Numbered from the stretch's first letter, positions 1-9,075 are shown. The stretch is 11,775 nucleotides of DNA from JBAYZQ01 sp041672385 (GCA_041672385.1 JBAYZQ010000061.1:1-11775); one strand, 5' to 3'. Made by a program: numbers and translations. The notes: generated from the sequence alone by a model not told the origin.

Positions 1-454
1 CATAGCCTCAGCAAGAGGTGAGGATACGGATATTATTACCGGTTTAGAACTTGGAAGTGATGAATATTTAACAAAACCCTTCAGTCCACAGGTACTTTCA
101 GCAAAAGTTAAAGCTATGATTAGGTACAGAAAAGTTTCTATTCCTGTAGATAAAGATAGCATTTTAACTTCTAAAGGATTAAAAATAGATAAAACCCATC
201 ATACCTGTCATACAAATGGAAATGAAATAAATTTTACAGCAACTGAATTCTCTCTTTTATCAATCCTAGTTTGGGAGGAAGGGAGAGTATTTACCAGAGA
301 ACAACTAATAAACAGTATTAAAGGTAATGATTATCCCGTAACTCAACGCTCAATTGATGTCCAAATTGCTAGTATAAGAAAAAAGCTTGGAGATTTTGGA
401 AATTACCTTAAAACTATATGGTCTGTAGGGTATAAATATCAGGAAGAAGAATAA
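1..454 (+). CDS. phoB: PhoB-type response regulator, 5' end cut off by the window
   Basis: This is the last 150 codons of an OmpR/PhoB-family response regulator, which binds DNA when phosphorylated by its partner kinase. The reading frame is open from base 2, so the first ATG in frame (base 116) is not the start. The codons before it encode the end of the receiver domain, including the conserved Lys-Pro-Phe (LTKPFSP) and the GADE-like GSDEY stretch. About 80 N-terminal residues with the phosphorylated Asp lie outside the window. The rest is a winged-helix domain with a FTATEFSLL start, a VFTREQL turn, the recognition helix RSIDVQIASIRKKL and a C-terminal hairpin SVGYKY. The stop overlaps the kinase ATG by one base (TAATG), so the two are co-translated. 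The specific name PhoB rests on the adjacent phoR-like and pst genes. Family assignment is firm; regulon is inferred. Confidence 0.9.
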   Translation, partial: IASARGEDTDIITGLELGSDEYLTKPFSPQVLSAKVKAMIRYRKVSIPVDKDSILTSKGLKIDKTHHTCHTNGNEINFTATEFSLLSILVWEEGRVFTREQLINSIKGNDYPVTQRSIDVQIASIRKKLGDFGNYLKTIWSVGYKYQEEE

Positions 455-2259
455 TGAAATTTCGTAGTCAAATAATTAGTTTGAGTTTATTTTCCATGGT
501 TCTAATAGCTTTTATAGTCTTGATGTTTAGCCGAAAGGCCTTTCAAGAAACTTTGTTAGAAGAAAAGTTAACTTCTCTTAATAGCCAATGTGATTATTTA
601 GCAGAAACGGATTTAATTCATCATTTTGAAGAAATTGATCTCTATTCAAAAGAACATAAAGTTAGAGTTACTTTAATTGATAATCAAGGGAAGGTGTTTT
701 ATGACAGTGAAACAAATCCTGAGGATATGGACAATCATTATTACAGAAATGAAATAAAAAAGGCTAGAGAATTTGGCAAAGGTAGTGAAGTAAGATTTAG
801 TAATACTTTAAAAATTGAAACAATCTATTTTGCTAAATACGTGGATAATGATTTTTTTGTAAGAGTTGCAACCCCTTTAAATTTAATCTCAGTTTGGGAT
901 AAAGCTTTTTCCAATAGAATAATTCCACTTATTTTACTAATTTTATTTGTTTTGATTCTTATAAATTTAGTAGTTATTTTCTATGTTTCAAGGCCTTTAA
1001 AGAAACTTGACGAAGCTTGTAAGGAATATCAAAATGGAAATTTAAAGTTTAAGACAAGTATTGAAACTCCAAAAGAATTCCATGATCTATCGTCCACAAT
1101 GAATGAAATGGCTCGAACTTTGGATGAACAAGTTATAAAGATATCAAAAGACAGAAATTTATATTCTTTAATATTACGTTCCATGGCAGAGGGTATTTTG
1201 GTTTTGGATACTAATAAAAATGTATTAATGATGAACAAAAGTTCTAAAGAAATGCTAAATATTGAAGATTATTCTGAAATTAAAACTTTACAAATCTTTG
1301 GTGATGTTGAACTTGAATTGTTAATAGATCAAATTATTAAAGGGACTAAAGCCATTGGTAGTAAAGAAGTAATAAAATTAGGTCATCTTCACGGTGAAAC
1401 AGCTTTGTTAATGGGCGAAGGTAAACAAAAAATTTATAATATTAATTTATCTCCAATTTATAATGAAACAACTAAAAAAATTAATGGACTTGTTATGACT
1501 GTTATTGATATTACAGAATTAAAAAGAGTGGAAAAAATTAAAAAGGACTTTGTAGCTAATGTTTCTCATGAATTAAAAACCCCGCTTACTAGTATTAACG
1601 GTTTTTCTGAAATTATAGTTAATTCTCCTTTGGATGATGTTTCAATTAAAAAATATTCTAAAATAATTAATAGAAATGCCAATCAGATGAAAGGAATAAT
1701 TGACGATTTATTAGTTTTAGCCTCCCTTGAGGATAATAAAACCAAATTAGTTATGGTTTTTTCTAATATTGGATTGATTTTAGAGGAAAGCATCGAAAGC
1801 GTTGGATTTAAATCAAAAGAAAAGAACATAAAAATTGAAAATAATTATAAAGGAAACGAACAAATTTATTGCAACCCAAGTCTTTTAACTCAAGCTATTA
1901 TTAATCTATTAAATAATGCAATAAATTATAGCGATGAAAATAAAACTATTATAATTAGTGTAAATAGTTCCCCAAAAATCTTGGAAATTTCAATTAAAGA
2001 TCAAGGTTGGGGAATATCCTATTTAGATCAACAAAGAATTTTTGAAAGATTTTACAGAGTTGATAAAACTAGATCTAGAGATACTGGAGGAACAGGCTTA
2101 GGCCTTTCAATAGTAAAACATATCTGTATATTACATTCAGGGAGTATAAAAGTAAATTCTGTTGTAAACCAAGGAAGTGAATTTATAATAACTTTACCTA
2201 AAGAACAAAATATTGAAAATTTAAAGGATAAAGAAGAACTTTTATACCCTAATTTTTAG
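454..2259 (+). CDS. phoR: PhoR-type membrane sensor histidine kinase
   Basis: A 601-residue sensor kinase that should phosphorylate the upstream regulator when phosphate is scarce. Domains visible in order: transmembrane helix 1 (about 7-27), an extracytoplasmic sensor region (28-155), transmembrane helix 2 (156-178), HAMP (about 179-232), PAS (about 238-355, starting SMAEGILVLD), then the kinase core. The phospho-accepting His is residue 372 in VSHELKTP. The ATP-binding boxes are the N box around N484-A489 (NLLNNA), G1 DQGWGI (516-521), F box FERFYRVD (530-537) and G2 GTGLGLS (546-552), all intact. The extracytoplasmic loop of about 125 residues is larger than in E. coli PhoR, which has almost none, and resembles the Gram-positive/other bacterial PhoR layout. 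Its start overlaps the regulator stop, and its stop overlaps the phoU stop on the other strand. Another kinase role is possible, but the context favours PhoR. Confidence 0.9.
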   Translation: MKFRSQIISLSLFSMVLIAFIVLMFSRKAFQETLLEEKLTSLNSQCDYLAETDLIHHFEEIDLYSKEHKVRVTLIDNQGKVFYDSETNPEDMDNHYYRNEIKKAREFGKGSEVRFSNTLKIETIYFAKYVDNDFFVRVATPLNLISVWDKAFSNRIIPLILLILFVLILINLVVIFYVSRPLKKLDEACKEYQNGNLKFKTSIETPKEFHDLSSTMNEMARTLDEQVIKISKDRNLYSLILRSMAEGILVLDTNKNVLMMNKSSKEMLNIEDYSEIKTLQIFGDVELELLIDQIIKGTKAIGSKEVIKLGHLHGETALLMGEGKQKIYNINLSPIYNETTKKINGLVMTVIDITELKRVEKIKKDFVANVSHELKTPLTSINGFSEIIVNSPLDDVSIKKYSKIINRNANQMKGIIDDLLVLASLEDNKTKLVMVFSNIGLILEESIESVGFKSKEKNIKIENNYKGNEQIYCNPSLLTQAIINLLNNAINYSDENKTIIISVNSSPKILEISIKDQGWGISYLDQQRIFERFYRVDKTRSRDTGGTGLGLSIVKHICILHSGSIKVNSVVNQGSEFIITLPKEQNIENLKDKEELLYPNF

Positions 2260-2924
2260 TTTAATCTTGGCTTGTCTCCATTTACAATGTAAATTATCCA
2301 TTTGCAAATGGTCGTAATTAAATCCCCCATTCTTTCTAATTCCTTTGTTATATAATAATATTCAAACATTTTTTTTCTTTGTTCAATACTATCGAAAGGA
2401 CCAGAATTTAGTATGATATCATTAATTTTAAGTCGAAAATTATCTATTTCATTATCCTTTTTTGCTACCTCAATTGCATCTTCAGCATTTTCTTTAATCA
2501 AAGCATCAATAGCTCCTCTAAACATAGCAGCATCTGCCATTGCCATTTCAACCAAATTGTTGATTATTATTTCATCGAATTTGTTGTTATTGGTTTCATG
2601 CGTTGCAAGTCTTGCTAAATGGGAAGCATAATCGCCCATTCTTTCTAAAGCTGTTACCATTTTTATTCCAGCAATTATATGTCGCATATAATGCCCATAA
2701 GGGGATTCGCTTATTAAAAGACGAACAGCATCGTTTTCCACCATATCTCTAAGTTGGTTTATAAAATAATCTTCTGCTATTACTTTATTAGCTAATTCCT
2801 TATCGTGGTCACGAACAGCAATTGCTGCTTTAATTATAGATTCTTCTACTCTTTGTACTGTTTGTAGTAGTAACTCGTGAAAGAAGTTTAATTTTTGATC
2901 TAGTTGGATTGTTTTCTTTTCCAT
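2256..2924 (-). CDS. phoU: PhoU, phosphate transport and signalling regulator
   Basis: A 222-residue cytoplasmic all-helical protein made of two PhoU repeats. Each repeat carries the family's metal-binding E/DxxxD signature: ALERMGDYASH (Glu94, Asp98) and ELERMGDLIT (Glu197, Asp201). Length is normal for the family (about 215-240). In the known pathway PhoU links the Pst transporter to PhoR and keeps the Pho response off when phosphate is plentiful. It is the last gene of the pst operon, 25 bases after pstB, with a good ribosome-binding site (AGGAG, 6 bases before the ATG). No hairpin terminator is visible after it; its stop codon overlaps the phoR stop by four bases on the opposite strand. 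Confidence 0.95.
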   Translation of the reverse strand: MEKKTIQLDQKLNFFHELLLQTVQRVEESIIKAAIAVRDHDKELANKVIAEDYFINQLRDMVENDAVRLLISESPYGHYMRHIIAGIKMVTALERMGDYASHLARLATHETNNNKFDEIIINNLVEMAMADAAMFRGAIDALIKENAEDAIEVAKKDNEIDNFRLKINDIILNSGPFDSIEQRKKMFEYYYITKELERMGDLITTICKWIIYIVNGDKPRLN

Positions 2925-2949
2925 ATTTTTCTCCTATTTTTTTTATATA

Positions 2950-3726
2950 TCAACCAAATTTTCCACTTATGTAGTCTTCTGTTCTTTTATCTCTTGGTTT
3001 AAAAAAGATTTCATTTGTTTGTCCATATTCAACTAAAAATCCTGTACGATTTTCATCAATCAAAAAGAATGCTGTAGTATCGGAAACACGGCTAGCTTGT
3101 TGCATGTTGTGGGTAACTATAATGATAGTATAGCTTTCTTTTAAAGTTGTTATTAAGGACTCAATTCTAGCTGTTGAAATGGGGTCTAAGGCACTGGTAG
3201 GTTCATCCATTAATATTACTTCAGGATTAACTGCTAAAGTTCTAGCTAGGCAAAGTCTTTGTTGTTGACCACCAGAAAGACTCATGCCATTTCTATCAAG
3301 TCGATCTTTAACTTCATCCCAAAGGGCTGCTTGAGTCAGTGCTTTTTCAACAATTTCAATCATTTCGGCCTTTGAGTATTTTTTATATAAGCGTGGACCA
3401 TAAGCAACGTTATTAAAAATACTCATTGGAAAAGGATTAGGTTTTTGGAAAACCATACCAACCTGCTTTCGTAAATCCATAGGGTTTAGGTCTTTATTTA
3501 TATCAACACCGTTTAACTTTATTGAACCTTGGATTTTAACACCTTCAATTAAATCGTTCATTCGGTTAAAAACTCTTAAGAATGTGGATTTTCCGCAACC
3601 TGAAGGGCCTATAAAGGCTGTGACTGAGTTGCTTTCAATTTTTAAGTTTACATCTTTAAGGGCATGAGAAGCTCCATACCATAAATTAAGGTTCTCCACC
3701 TCAAATAATATTTTATTGTCTTTCAT
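2950..3726 (-). CDS. pstB: PstB, phosphate ABC transporter ATPase
   Basis: A 258-residue ABC ATPase that powers high-affinity phosphate import through PstC/PstA. All nucleotide-binding motifs are present: Walker [10 protein letters not shown] (40-48), Q-loop Gln94 in FQKPNPFP (a PstB hallmark), signature LSGGQQQR (150-157), Walker [13 protein letters not shown] (Asp174, Glu175) and the switch His206. Length and the [10 protein letters not shown] string are typical of PstB rather than other importers. Its start lies 14 bases inside the end of pstA in another frame, so translation is probably coupled. An AAAGGAC stretch sits about 10 bases before the ATG. Confidence 0.97.
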   Translation of the reverse strand: MKDNKILFEVENLNLWYGASHALKDVNLKIESNSVTAFIGPSGCGKSTFLRVFNRMNDLIEGVKIQGSIKLNGVDINKDLNPMDLRKQVGMVFQKPNPFPMSIFNNVAYGPRLYKKYSKAEMIEIVEKALTQAALWDEVKDRLDRNGMSLSGGQQQRLCLARTLAVNPEVILMDEPTSALDPISTARIESLITTLKESYTIIIVTHNMQQASRVSDTTAFFLIDENRTGFLVEYGQTNEIFFKPRDKRTEDYISGKFG

Positions 3727-5212
3727 TTTTCTTTTGTCCTTTTTCCATGATTTTTCTGGTGCTAATATTTATGATTAATACCAGCACAATTAATAAAAGT
3801 GCAGAGGAAAATGCATCGTTTATTGCTAATCCCTCGGTTATTATTAGATAGATATGCATTGAAAGAGATCTTGAACTACTGAAAATATTTTTTGCTAAAT
3901 CTGTTGAACTTCCAAGGGTAAAGATAAGAGCTGCGGTTTCTCCAACTGTTCGCCCGATTGAGAGGATTATTCCCGAAAGTATACCTTTCGAAGAAGAGGG
4001 TAAAACAACCTTCCAAATAGTTTCAATTTTTGTTGCACCTAGAGCACGACTACCGGATATAAGTTCTTTATCAACGGACTTTAACGCCTCTTCACTAGTT
4101 TTTATTATCGTAGGAAGAACCATTAAGCTCATGGTTAAACTTCCACTAATTAGAGAGAAAGAAAAATCCAAAAAGTTCACAAAGGCTATTAATCCAAAAA
4201 GACCAAATATAATTGAAGGAACTCCAGCTAAAAGGTCTATTCCTGTTCTAATAAATTGGGTCCATTTTCCTTTTTTAGCATATTCTACTAGAAAAATTGC
4301 AGCTCCAATTCCAAGAGGTCCAGCTATTATTATTGTAAGAATTACTAAAAATATTGTATTGGCAATAATAGTAATAATTCCTCCAAATTTTCCAGATTCT
4401 TCTGCGGGTGAAATAATATATTTTAAAGTAAGATTTATACCTTTGATAATGTGAACAACTTTCAAAGTCTCTAAATTTGTAATTCCCAAATTTCCGGCTT
4501 TTTCGAAGGAAATTGCTTTTGCAAAAGAATAAGACCCTTCAATGGAACCTACTTCATTAATTTGGTTTTCTGGAATATATAATGCATTTAAATCAGGTCC
4601 GTTTAATTGTGACCAATTTGAAATTTCATTGTTTCTTAGTTTCTCAATTTGCTTTTCATCTAATTTTGTAATTCTTTTGTTGTCAAAAGTTTGAATCACA
4701 GAGTTGTTGACTACAAGAACATCATCACTAACTTTTACCTTTTTAAAAAGATTAGGTATTTTTTCGCCTTTTTTAGTAATAAGTATTTTTCCGGATTCCT
4801 TCTGGTAATTAGTTATTTCTTGTGGATTAACCAATTTAATAGAGTGACTCCTAAGTTGAGCTTCACTTAAATTCAAATAAGAGGCAAATTTGGAAATTTG
4901 GGATTCTTCAATATAAAGTTCAAAAGATACATTTTCTTTTGTAAGCAATCTTAAGTTTTTTATTTCTCCCATTCCCATTTTTTGAAGAGTAAACCAATCA
5001 AGTTCCTTTATACTTGAATTTTTGGAGGAGTAAACTTCAAAATCAAGATTACTTTCGATTGTATTTAATACTGTTCTACTAGTTTGTTTGCTACTGTAAA
5101 GCCCTTTAAAAATTAAATAACCTAAAATCAAGGCTAGAAGAAAAATTGTAAGAAATGATAATAATTTTATTACTATTATCCAAATGTCGTTTGCTGTATT
5201 TCTATTTATCAT
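3713..5212 (-). CDS. pstA: PstA permease with a large extra extracytoplasmic domain
   Basis: Phosphate ABC transporter permease subunit. The last roughly 225 residues are a standard PstA core: repeated membrane helices from about residue 278, the motif GVPSIIFGL, and the cytoplasmic EAA loop ([21 protein letters not shown]) that contacts PstB. Helix 1 is at about 11-35. Between helix 1 and the core are about 215 extra residues (roughly 42-258), expected outside the membrane; E. coli PstA has no such insert and is near 296 residues against 499 here. Residues 184-205 (LDEKQIEKL...[10 protein letters not shown]) resemble residues 122-143 of the PstS in this operon (LSMQQLKGI...EITNWNEVGG). Extended PstA proteins exist in proteobacteria (N-terminal DUF3333 region), so the insert may belong to that kind of extension. 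The start overlaps the pstC stop by ATGA. PstA identity is firm; the insert's role is unknown. Confidence 0.92.
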   Translation of the reverse strand: MINRNTANDIWIIVIKLLSFLTIFLLALILGYLIFKGLYSSKQTSRTVLNTIESNLDFEVYSSKNSSIKELDWFTLQKMGMGEIKNLRLLTKENVSFELYIEESQISKFASYLNLSEAQLRSHSIKLVNPQEITNYQKESGKILITKKGEKIPNLFKKVKVSDDVLVVNNSVIQTFDNKRITKLDEKQIEKLRNNEISNWSQLNGPDLNALYIPENQINEVGSIEGSYSFAKAISFEKAGNLGITNLETLKVVHIIKGINLTLKYIISPAEESGKFGGIITIIANTIFLVILTIIIAGPLGIGAAIFLVEYAKKGKWTQFIRTGIDLLAGVPSIIFGLFGLIAFVNFLDFSFSLISGSLTMSLMVLPTIIKTSEEALKSVDKELISGSRALGATKIETIWKVVLPSSSKGILSGIILSIGRTVGETAALIFTLGSSTDLAKNIFSSSRSLSMHIYLIITEGLAINDAFSSALLLIVLVLIINISTRKIMEKGQKKNERQ

Positions 5213-6108
5213 TTTTCAAGTCTCTTTCGTTTTGATATTTGAACTACACATAAATTTAATATTAATATAACCAAAAGGAGCAAAGCTCCGGTCATAAATA
5301 ATGCACTTCTATGTGTATCTGTTGCATAAGCCATATCAGTTATTATGTTCATTGTTAAAGTTCTTCCCATGTCAATTGGTCTTTTAGCAAAAACTGGAGC
5401 ATTTCCTCCTACTAAAAGTACTGCTGTAGTTTCACCTATGGCTCTTCCTAGACCAAGAACAATAGAAGAAACTATTCCACTCATGGCCGCGGGAATAATA
5501 ATTCTTGAAATTGTTTGCCATTTAGTTGCCCCCATAGCAATGGAGCTATTTATTAAATCTTGACTTACATTGCTTAGAGCTACTTCGCTTAAATTAATTA
5601 TGGTGGGTAATATCATAATTGCTAAAATTATTCCCGCTGATAGTAAACTCATTCCATTCCCACCAAATATATTTCTTACAAAGGGGACAATGGCTGATAA
5701 TCCAAATAATCCATATATAATTGATGGTATACCAGCTAAAAGTTCTATTGAAGTTCTCAATATTTGAGCAAGTTTGTTTTTTGCAAATTGACTTAAATAG
5801 ATTGTTGCTGAAAGCGAAACTGGAATAGCTAAAATTAAAGCAATGAGAGTTACTTCAAAACTTGCAATAATGAAAGAAGCAACACCATAGTGGGGTGGGT
5901 CTTGAGTTGGATACCAAGTGGTAGAAAAAAAGAACTCTTTTAAACTGACTTGTTTTAAAGTGGGTAAAGCCTGACCTAAAATAAAAACTATTATCAAAAA
6001 AACAGCTATTATTGAAATCATAGCAGAAAGCAGCAGAATTGCTCTGCTACCGCTTTCTGTGGCTTTACGTAAATTATTTTTTCTTAGCGTTGCCATTTTT
6101 AAATCCAT
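5209..6108 (-). CDS. pstC: PstC, phosphate ABC transporter permease
   Basis: A 299-residue inner-membrane permease that pairs with PstA to form the phosphate channel. Visible features: helix 1 at about 23-45, the PstC-type periplasmic segment LKEFFFSTTWYPT (56-68) after it, five further hydrophobic helices, GIPSIIYGLFGL (126-137) and the EAA loop around 188-208 (SIAMGATKWQTISRIIIP) that docks on PstB. Length matches E. coli PstC (319), so unlike PstA it has no insert. The ATG overlaps the pstS stop by one base (TAATG) with no strong ribosome-binding site, which suggests coupling to pstS. An in-frame Met5 twelve bases downstream is a possible alternative start. The stop overlaps the pstA start (ATGA). 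Confidence 0.96.
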   Translation of the reverse strand: MDLKMATLRKNNLRKATESGSRAILLLSAMISIIAVFLIIVFILGQALPTLKQVSLKEFFFSTTWYPTQDPPHYGVASFIIASFEVTLIALILAIPVSLSATIYLSQFAKNKLAQILRTSIELLAGIPSIIYGLFGLSAIVPFVRNIFGGNGMSLLSAGIILAIMILPTIINLSEVALSNVSQDLINSSIAMGATKWQTISRIIIPAAMSGIVSSIVLGLGRAIGETTAVLLVGGNAPVFAKRPIDMGRTLTMNIITDMAYATDTHRSALFMTGALLLLVILILNLCVVQISKRKRLEK

Positions 6109-6944
6109 TAATTCAATCTTATAAATTGATTTTCAGCTACTATTTCTTGACCTTCTTCTGAAAGTAAGAAATCGATAAATGCTTTTTCTGTTGTACCTTC
6201 TTTTGGTTGTCCAATTGTTACTACATATAAAGCTCTACTTATTGGGTAGGTATTGTTTAAAACATTTTCTACGTTTGCTTTTACATTATCAATTGTTAAA
6301 AGGGATCCACCTGCTTCGGTGATTATTGAACCAAAAGCCATTCCAATATATCCAATTGATCCAGGAGTGGCTGCAATTTTACTTGCTACATCACCATTTT
6401 CATGAGCTACAATTGCGTTTTGTTTTGGCGCAATCTTATTATGGACAATTTCTTCAAAAGAAGCTCTTGTTCCACTTGCTTCATCCCTTAATATGACTTC
6501 AATTTTTTGATCTAATCCACCAACTTCATTCCAATTGGTTATTTCTCCAGTGAAAATTCCTTTAAGTTGTTGCATTGAAAGATTTGCAATACTAACTGTT
6601 TCGTTAACTCCCACTGTAATACCGTCAAGTGCAATTGTTGTAGTAACACAACCGTCTTTAACTTCACTATCTTTTAAGACTCTTGATGAACCTGCTAAAC
6701 TTAATGTTCCTTCCAAAAGTTGTGAAATTCCTGTAGAAGAACCTAAAGTTTCATAACTAACTTTTACGTTAGGATTTTTAACTTCAAATGCTGGAATTGC
6801 ACTGTTTGCTATAGGGGCTACTGTTGAGGAACCTCCAAATGAATAGTTTTCTGTTGCTGTCTTTGATGTTTCTTGCCTACCTTGGGCAAAAACTACTGAA
6901 GTAACCATCATAAGAATCAATAAAATTGTTAAAATCTTTTTCAT
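6108..6944 (-). CDS. pstS: PstS, periplasmic phosphate-binding protein
   Basis: A 278-residue substrate-binding protein that delivers phosphate to PstC/PstA. It begins with a signal peptide: two Lys, a hydrophobic run and a likely signal peptidase I site after FA (residue 20). There is no lipobox Cys, so it is probably a free periplasmic protein. The mature start, Gln-Gly-Arg-Gln-Glu, is reminiscent of spirochaete periplasmic proteins. Phosphate-contact motifs of the family are present: GGSSTVAP (37-44), GSSTG (68-72), SSR (86-88), Asp107 and RDEASGTR (153-160), as well as EITNWNEVGG (134-143) and GSIGYIG. Length is close to short PstS forms. It leads the operon, with a strong ribosome-binding site (AAGGAG, 7 bases before the ATG). 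Confidence 0.96.
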   Translation of the reverse strand: MKKILTILLILMMVTSVVFAQGRQETSKTATENYSFGGSSTVAPIANSAIPAFEVKNPNVKVSYETLGSSTGISQLLEGTLSLAGSSRVLKDSEVKDGCVTTTIALDGITVGVNETVSIANLSMQQLKGIFTGEITNWNEVGGLDQKIEVILRDEASGTRASFEEIVHNKIAPKQNAIVAHENGDVASKIAATPGSIGYIGMAFGSIITEAGGSLLTIDNVKANVENVLNNTYPISRALYVVTIGQPKEGTTEKAFIDFLLSEEGQEIVAENQFIRLN

Positions 6945-7150
6945 TAATATTCTCCTTAAAAATATTTCTTATGAACTTAAATTAAGGCTTAGGTATGAAT
7001 AATTGATTATTAAAATGTTAAAAAAGTATTAATTAATAATTTTAATAGATAAAGTAATACTTATTTGATGTAATGTTTCCTAGTTACTTGAAATAAATGG
7101 ATTATTTAAGTATATTATAGAAGTGAAGTAAATAAATTTGGGAGGACTAT
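6945..7150. promoter_or_regulatory. Divergent intergenic region between pstS and the PEP carboxykinase gene
   Basis: These 206 very AT-rich bases must hold the pst operon promoter (leftward) and hold the visible rightward promoter at 7088-7116. On the minus strand one TTAACA occurs near 7018-7023 and TTCATA occurs twice, at spacing that does not match the 11-base period of E. coli Pho boxes. I therefore do not call a Pho box or a pst promoter. A PhoB site is expected here from the gene context but is not demonstrated by the sequence. Confidence 0.5.
7088..7116 (+). promoter_or_regulatory. Sigma-70 type promoter of the PEP carboxykinase gene
   Basis: A -35 box TTGAAA (7088-7093) is followed by a 17-base spacer and a -10 box TATATT (7111-7116). 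Transcription would start near 7123, giving a leader of about 28 bases. The -10 and following bases (TATATTATAGAAG, 7111-7123) recur exactly in the tmRNA promoter, which supports the call. Confidence 0.75.
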
Positions 7151-9049
7151 ATGAGTTCTAATTATACTGAATTGTTAAAAAGTAAAATGAGTGACGTTAG
7201 CTATAAAAAGCTTACCGCCCTAAATAATGATGAAGTAATGAGTTTTATCGGTAAGTACGCTGAACATTGCAACCCAGCTACAATTTATGTATGTGATGAT
7301 AGTGAAGCTGATGTACAATACATCAGAGATCAGGCCTTAGCAACAGAAGAAGAATTTGTTCTTGCAAGAGACAAACAGACAATTCACTGGGATGGTTATA
7401 AAGATCAGGCTCGTGATAAGGTTAATACCAAATATTTGGTTTACAAAGAAAACCTAGAAAGAATGAAAAGTTTAAATTCAGTAGAATTTGAAGCCGGTAT
7501 GAAAGAGATTACTGACATTTCTAAGAATATTATGGAAGGAAAAGATACTGTAGTTAGATTTTATTGTGAAGGACCAGCTTTCTCCGAATTTACAATGCCT
7601 TGTGTTCAGTTTACTGATTCTTGGTATGTAGCACATTCAGAAACTATTTTATATCGTCCTGCTTATAAACATTTCATGGCTATGAAAGAGGGTGAAAAAG
7701 CTAATTTCTTTAAATTTGTACACTCTGCAGGAAAAGTTGATGAAAGAAATTGTTCAGTTAATATTGATAAGAGAAGAATTTACATGGATACTCAGAATAA
7801 CATTGTTTATTCAATGAATGACCAGTATGCAGGTAACTCTCTTGGATTAAAAAAACATTCAATGCGTTTAGCAATTAACAAATCCGGTAATGAGGGTTGG
7901 CTTTGTGAACATATGTTTGTAATGGCTTGTATTAACGAAAAGAAAGGTCGTAGAACTTACTTCACAGGTGCATATCCTTCTGCTTGTGGTAAAACTTCAA
8001 CCGCAATGATTCCAGGTGAAGAAATTGTTGGTGATGATATTGCTTATTTTAGAAATATTAATGGTGAATTTAGAGCTGTAAACGTAGAACAAGGTATTTT
8101 TGGTATTATTAAAGATGTTAATGCAAAAGATGATCCTCTTATTTATAGAAATCTTCAGACAAATCAAGAAATTATTTTCTCCAACGTACTTGTGGGTGAA
8201 GATAATCTTCCTTACTGGCTTGGTATGGGTATTGATACTCCTAAAAAGGGTAGTAATCATTCAGGTAAAGATTGGTATGAAGGAAAGAAAGATGCAAAAG
8301 GTAATGAAATTGAATTAACTCATGGTAATGCAAGATACACAATGAGACTCGATTATTTAAGTAACTTTGATAAAAAAGGATTTGAAGCCGTTGAAGGTGT
8401 TCCTGTTGATGGAGTTCTTTATGGTGGACGTGATAGTGATACTTGTGTTCCTGTTGAAGAATCAGCAACTTGGGATGAAGGAATTTTAATTAAAGCTTGT
8501 ACTCTTGAAAGTGAAACAACTTCTGCTACTCTTGGTGCTGAAGGTGTTAGAACACCAAGTCCAATGGCTAATATGGATTTCTTATCTTATCCACTTGGAG
8601 ATTATACTGTAAACAATGTTAATTTTGTTAAGGGTATGAAAAAAACTCCAAAAATTTATTCTACAAATTACTTTTTAAAAACTCCTGATGGAAAATTCTG
8701 TAATAGTAAACTTGCTAAGAAAGTTTGGGTACATTGGGCAGAAGGTAGAATTCATGGTGAATTTGATGCAGTTGATACTCCTAATGGAAAAATTCCAGTA
8801 TATAAGGATTTGAAAGTTTTATTTAAAGAATTTTTAGATGAAAATTATACTAAAGCTGAATATGATTATCAATTTACATTCCGTTGTAATAAATGGGTAG
8901 CTAAACTTGAAAGGGCTAAAGCCTACTTCAAGAAAATGGATCCTAACTGTCCAGAATATATTTTTAAAGAATGGGACAAACAGATTGCTAAGATTCAAGC
9001 TGCTGAAAAGAAGTTTGGTGATGAAATAAAACCAGGTGAATACAAATAA
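7151..9049 (+). CDS. pckG: Phosphoenolpyruvate carboxykinase, GTP-type family (divergent form)
   Basis: A 632-residue cytoplasmic enzyme interconverting oxaloacetate and PEP with a nucleoside triphosphate and CO2. It has GTP-family hallmarks: the P-loop AYPSACGKT (274-282) with the reactive Cys279, the metal-site GDDIAYF (294-300), GNSLGLKKHSMRLA with the metal-binding Lys region, WLCEHM with the metal-binding His, and YGGRDSDT followed by SETTSAT. Length fits the family (about 600-640). The C-terminal third is divergent: after KIYSTNYFLKTPDGKF it reads CNSKLAKKVWVHWAEGR, where vertebrate and many bacterial enzymes have the guanine-stacking WPGFGEN motif. Nucleotide preference is therefore assigned by family only. 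A GGGAGG ribosome-binding site (7140-7145) sits 5 bases before the ATG. The gene is monocistronic: its own promoter precedes it and a terminator follows. Direction in the cell (PEP formation or CO2 fixation) cannot be read here. Confidence 0.93.
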   Translation: MSSNYTELLKSKMSDVSYKKLTALNNDEVMSFIGKYAEHCNPATIYVCDDSEADVQYIRDQALATEEEFVLARDKQTIHWDGYKDQARDKVNTKYLVYKENLERMKSLNSVEFEAGMKEITDISKNIMEGKDTVVRFYCEGPAFSEFTMPCVQFTDSWYVAHSETILYRPAYKHFMAMKEGEKANFFKFVHSAGKVDERNCSVNIDKRRIYMDTQNNIVYSMNDQYAGNSLGLKKHSMRLAINKSGNEGWLCEHMFVMACINEKKGRRTYFTGAYPSACGKTSTAMIPGEEIVGDDIAYFRNINGEFRAVNVEQGIFGIIKDVNAKDDPLIYRNLQTNQEIIFSNVLVGEDNLPYWLGMGIDTPKKGSNHSGKDWYEGKKDAKGNEIELTHGNARYTMRLDYLSNFDKKGFEAVEGVPVDGVLYGGRDSDTCVPVEESATWDEGILIKACTLESETTSATLGAEGVRTPSPMANMDFLSYPLGDYTVNNVNFVKGMKKTPKIYSTNYFLKTPDGKFCNSKLAKKVWVHWAEGRIHGEFDAVDTPNGKIPVYKDLKVLFKEFLDENYTKAEYDYQFTFRCNKWVAKLERAKAYFKKMDPNCPEYIFKEWDKQIAKIQAAEKKFGDEIKPGEYK

Positions 9050-9075
9050 TTTGTATTTAAATTTAATGTTTATTG

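Noticed and set aside
116..454. The ATG at 116 as the start of a short DNA-binding protein
   Set aside because: The frame is open back to base 2 and encodes the receiver-domain end with the conserved Lys-Pro-Phe, so this ATG is internal.
4131..4454. A 107-codon plus-strand open frame opposite pstA
   Set aside because: It is antisense to the conserved PstA core, has no ribosome-binding site and encodes no recognisable domain. It is a shadow of the real gene.
6961..7080. Possible Pho box upstream of pstS (TTAACA and two TTCATA on the minus strand)
   Set aside because: The copies do not follow the 11-base period of known PhoB sites, and such short AT-rich words are expected by chance in this composition.
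7997..8468. Minus-strand and alternate-frame open frames inside the PEP carboxykinase gene
   Set aside because: They are low-complexity translations (His/Tyr/Leu or Ile/Asn rich) over a strongly conserved coding region.
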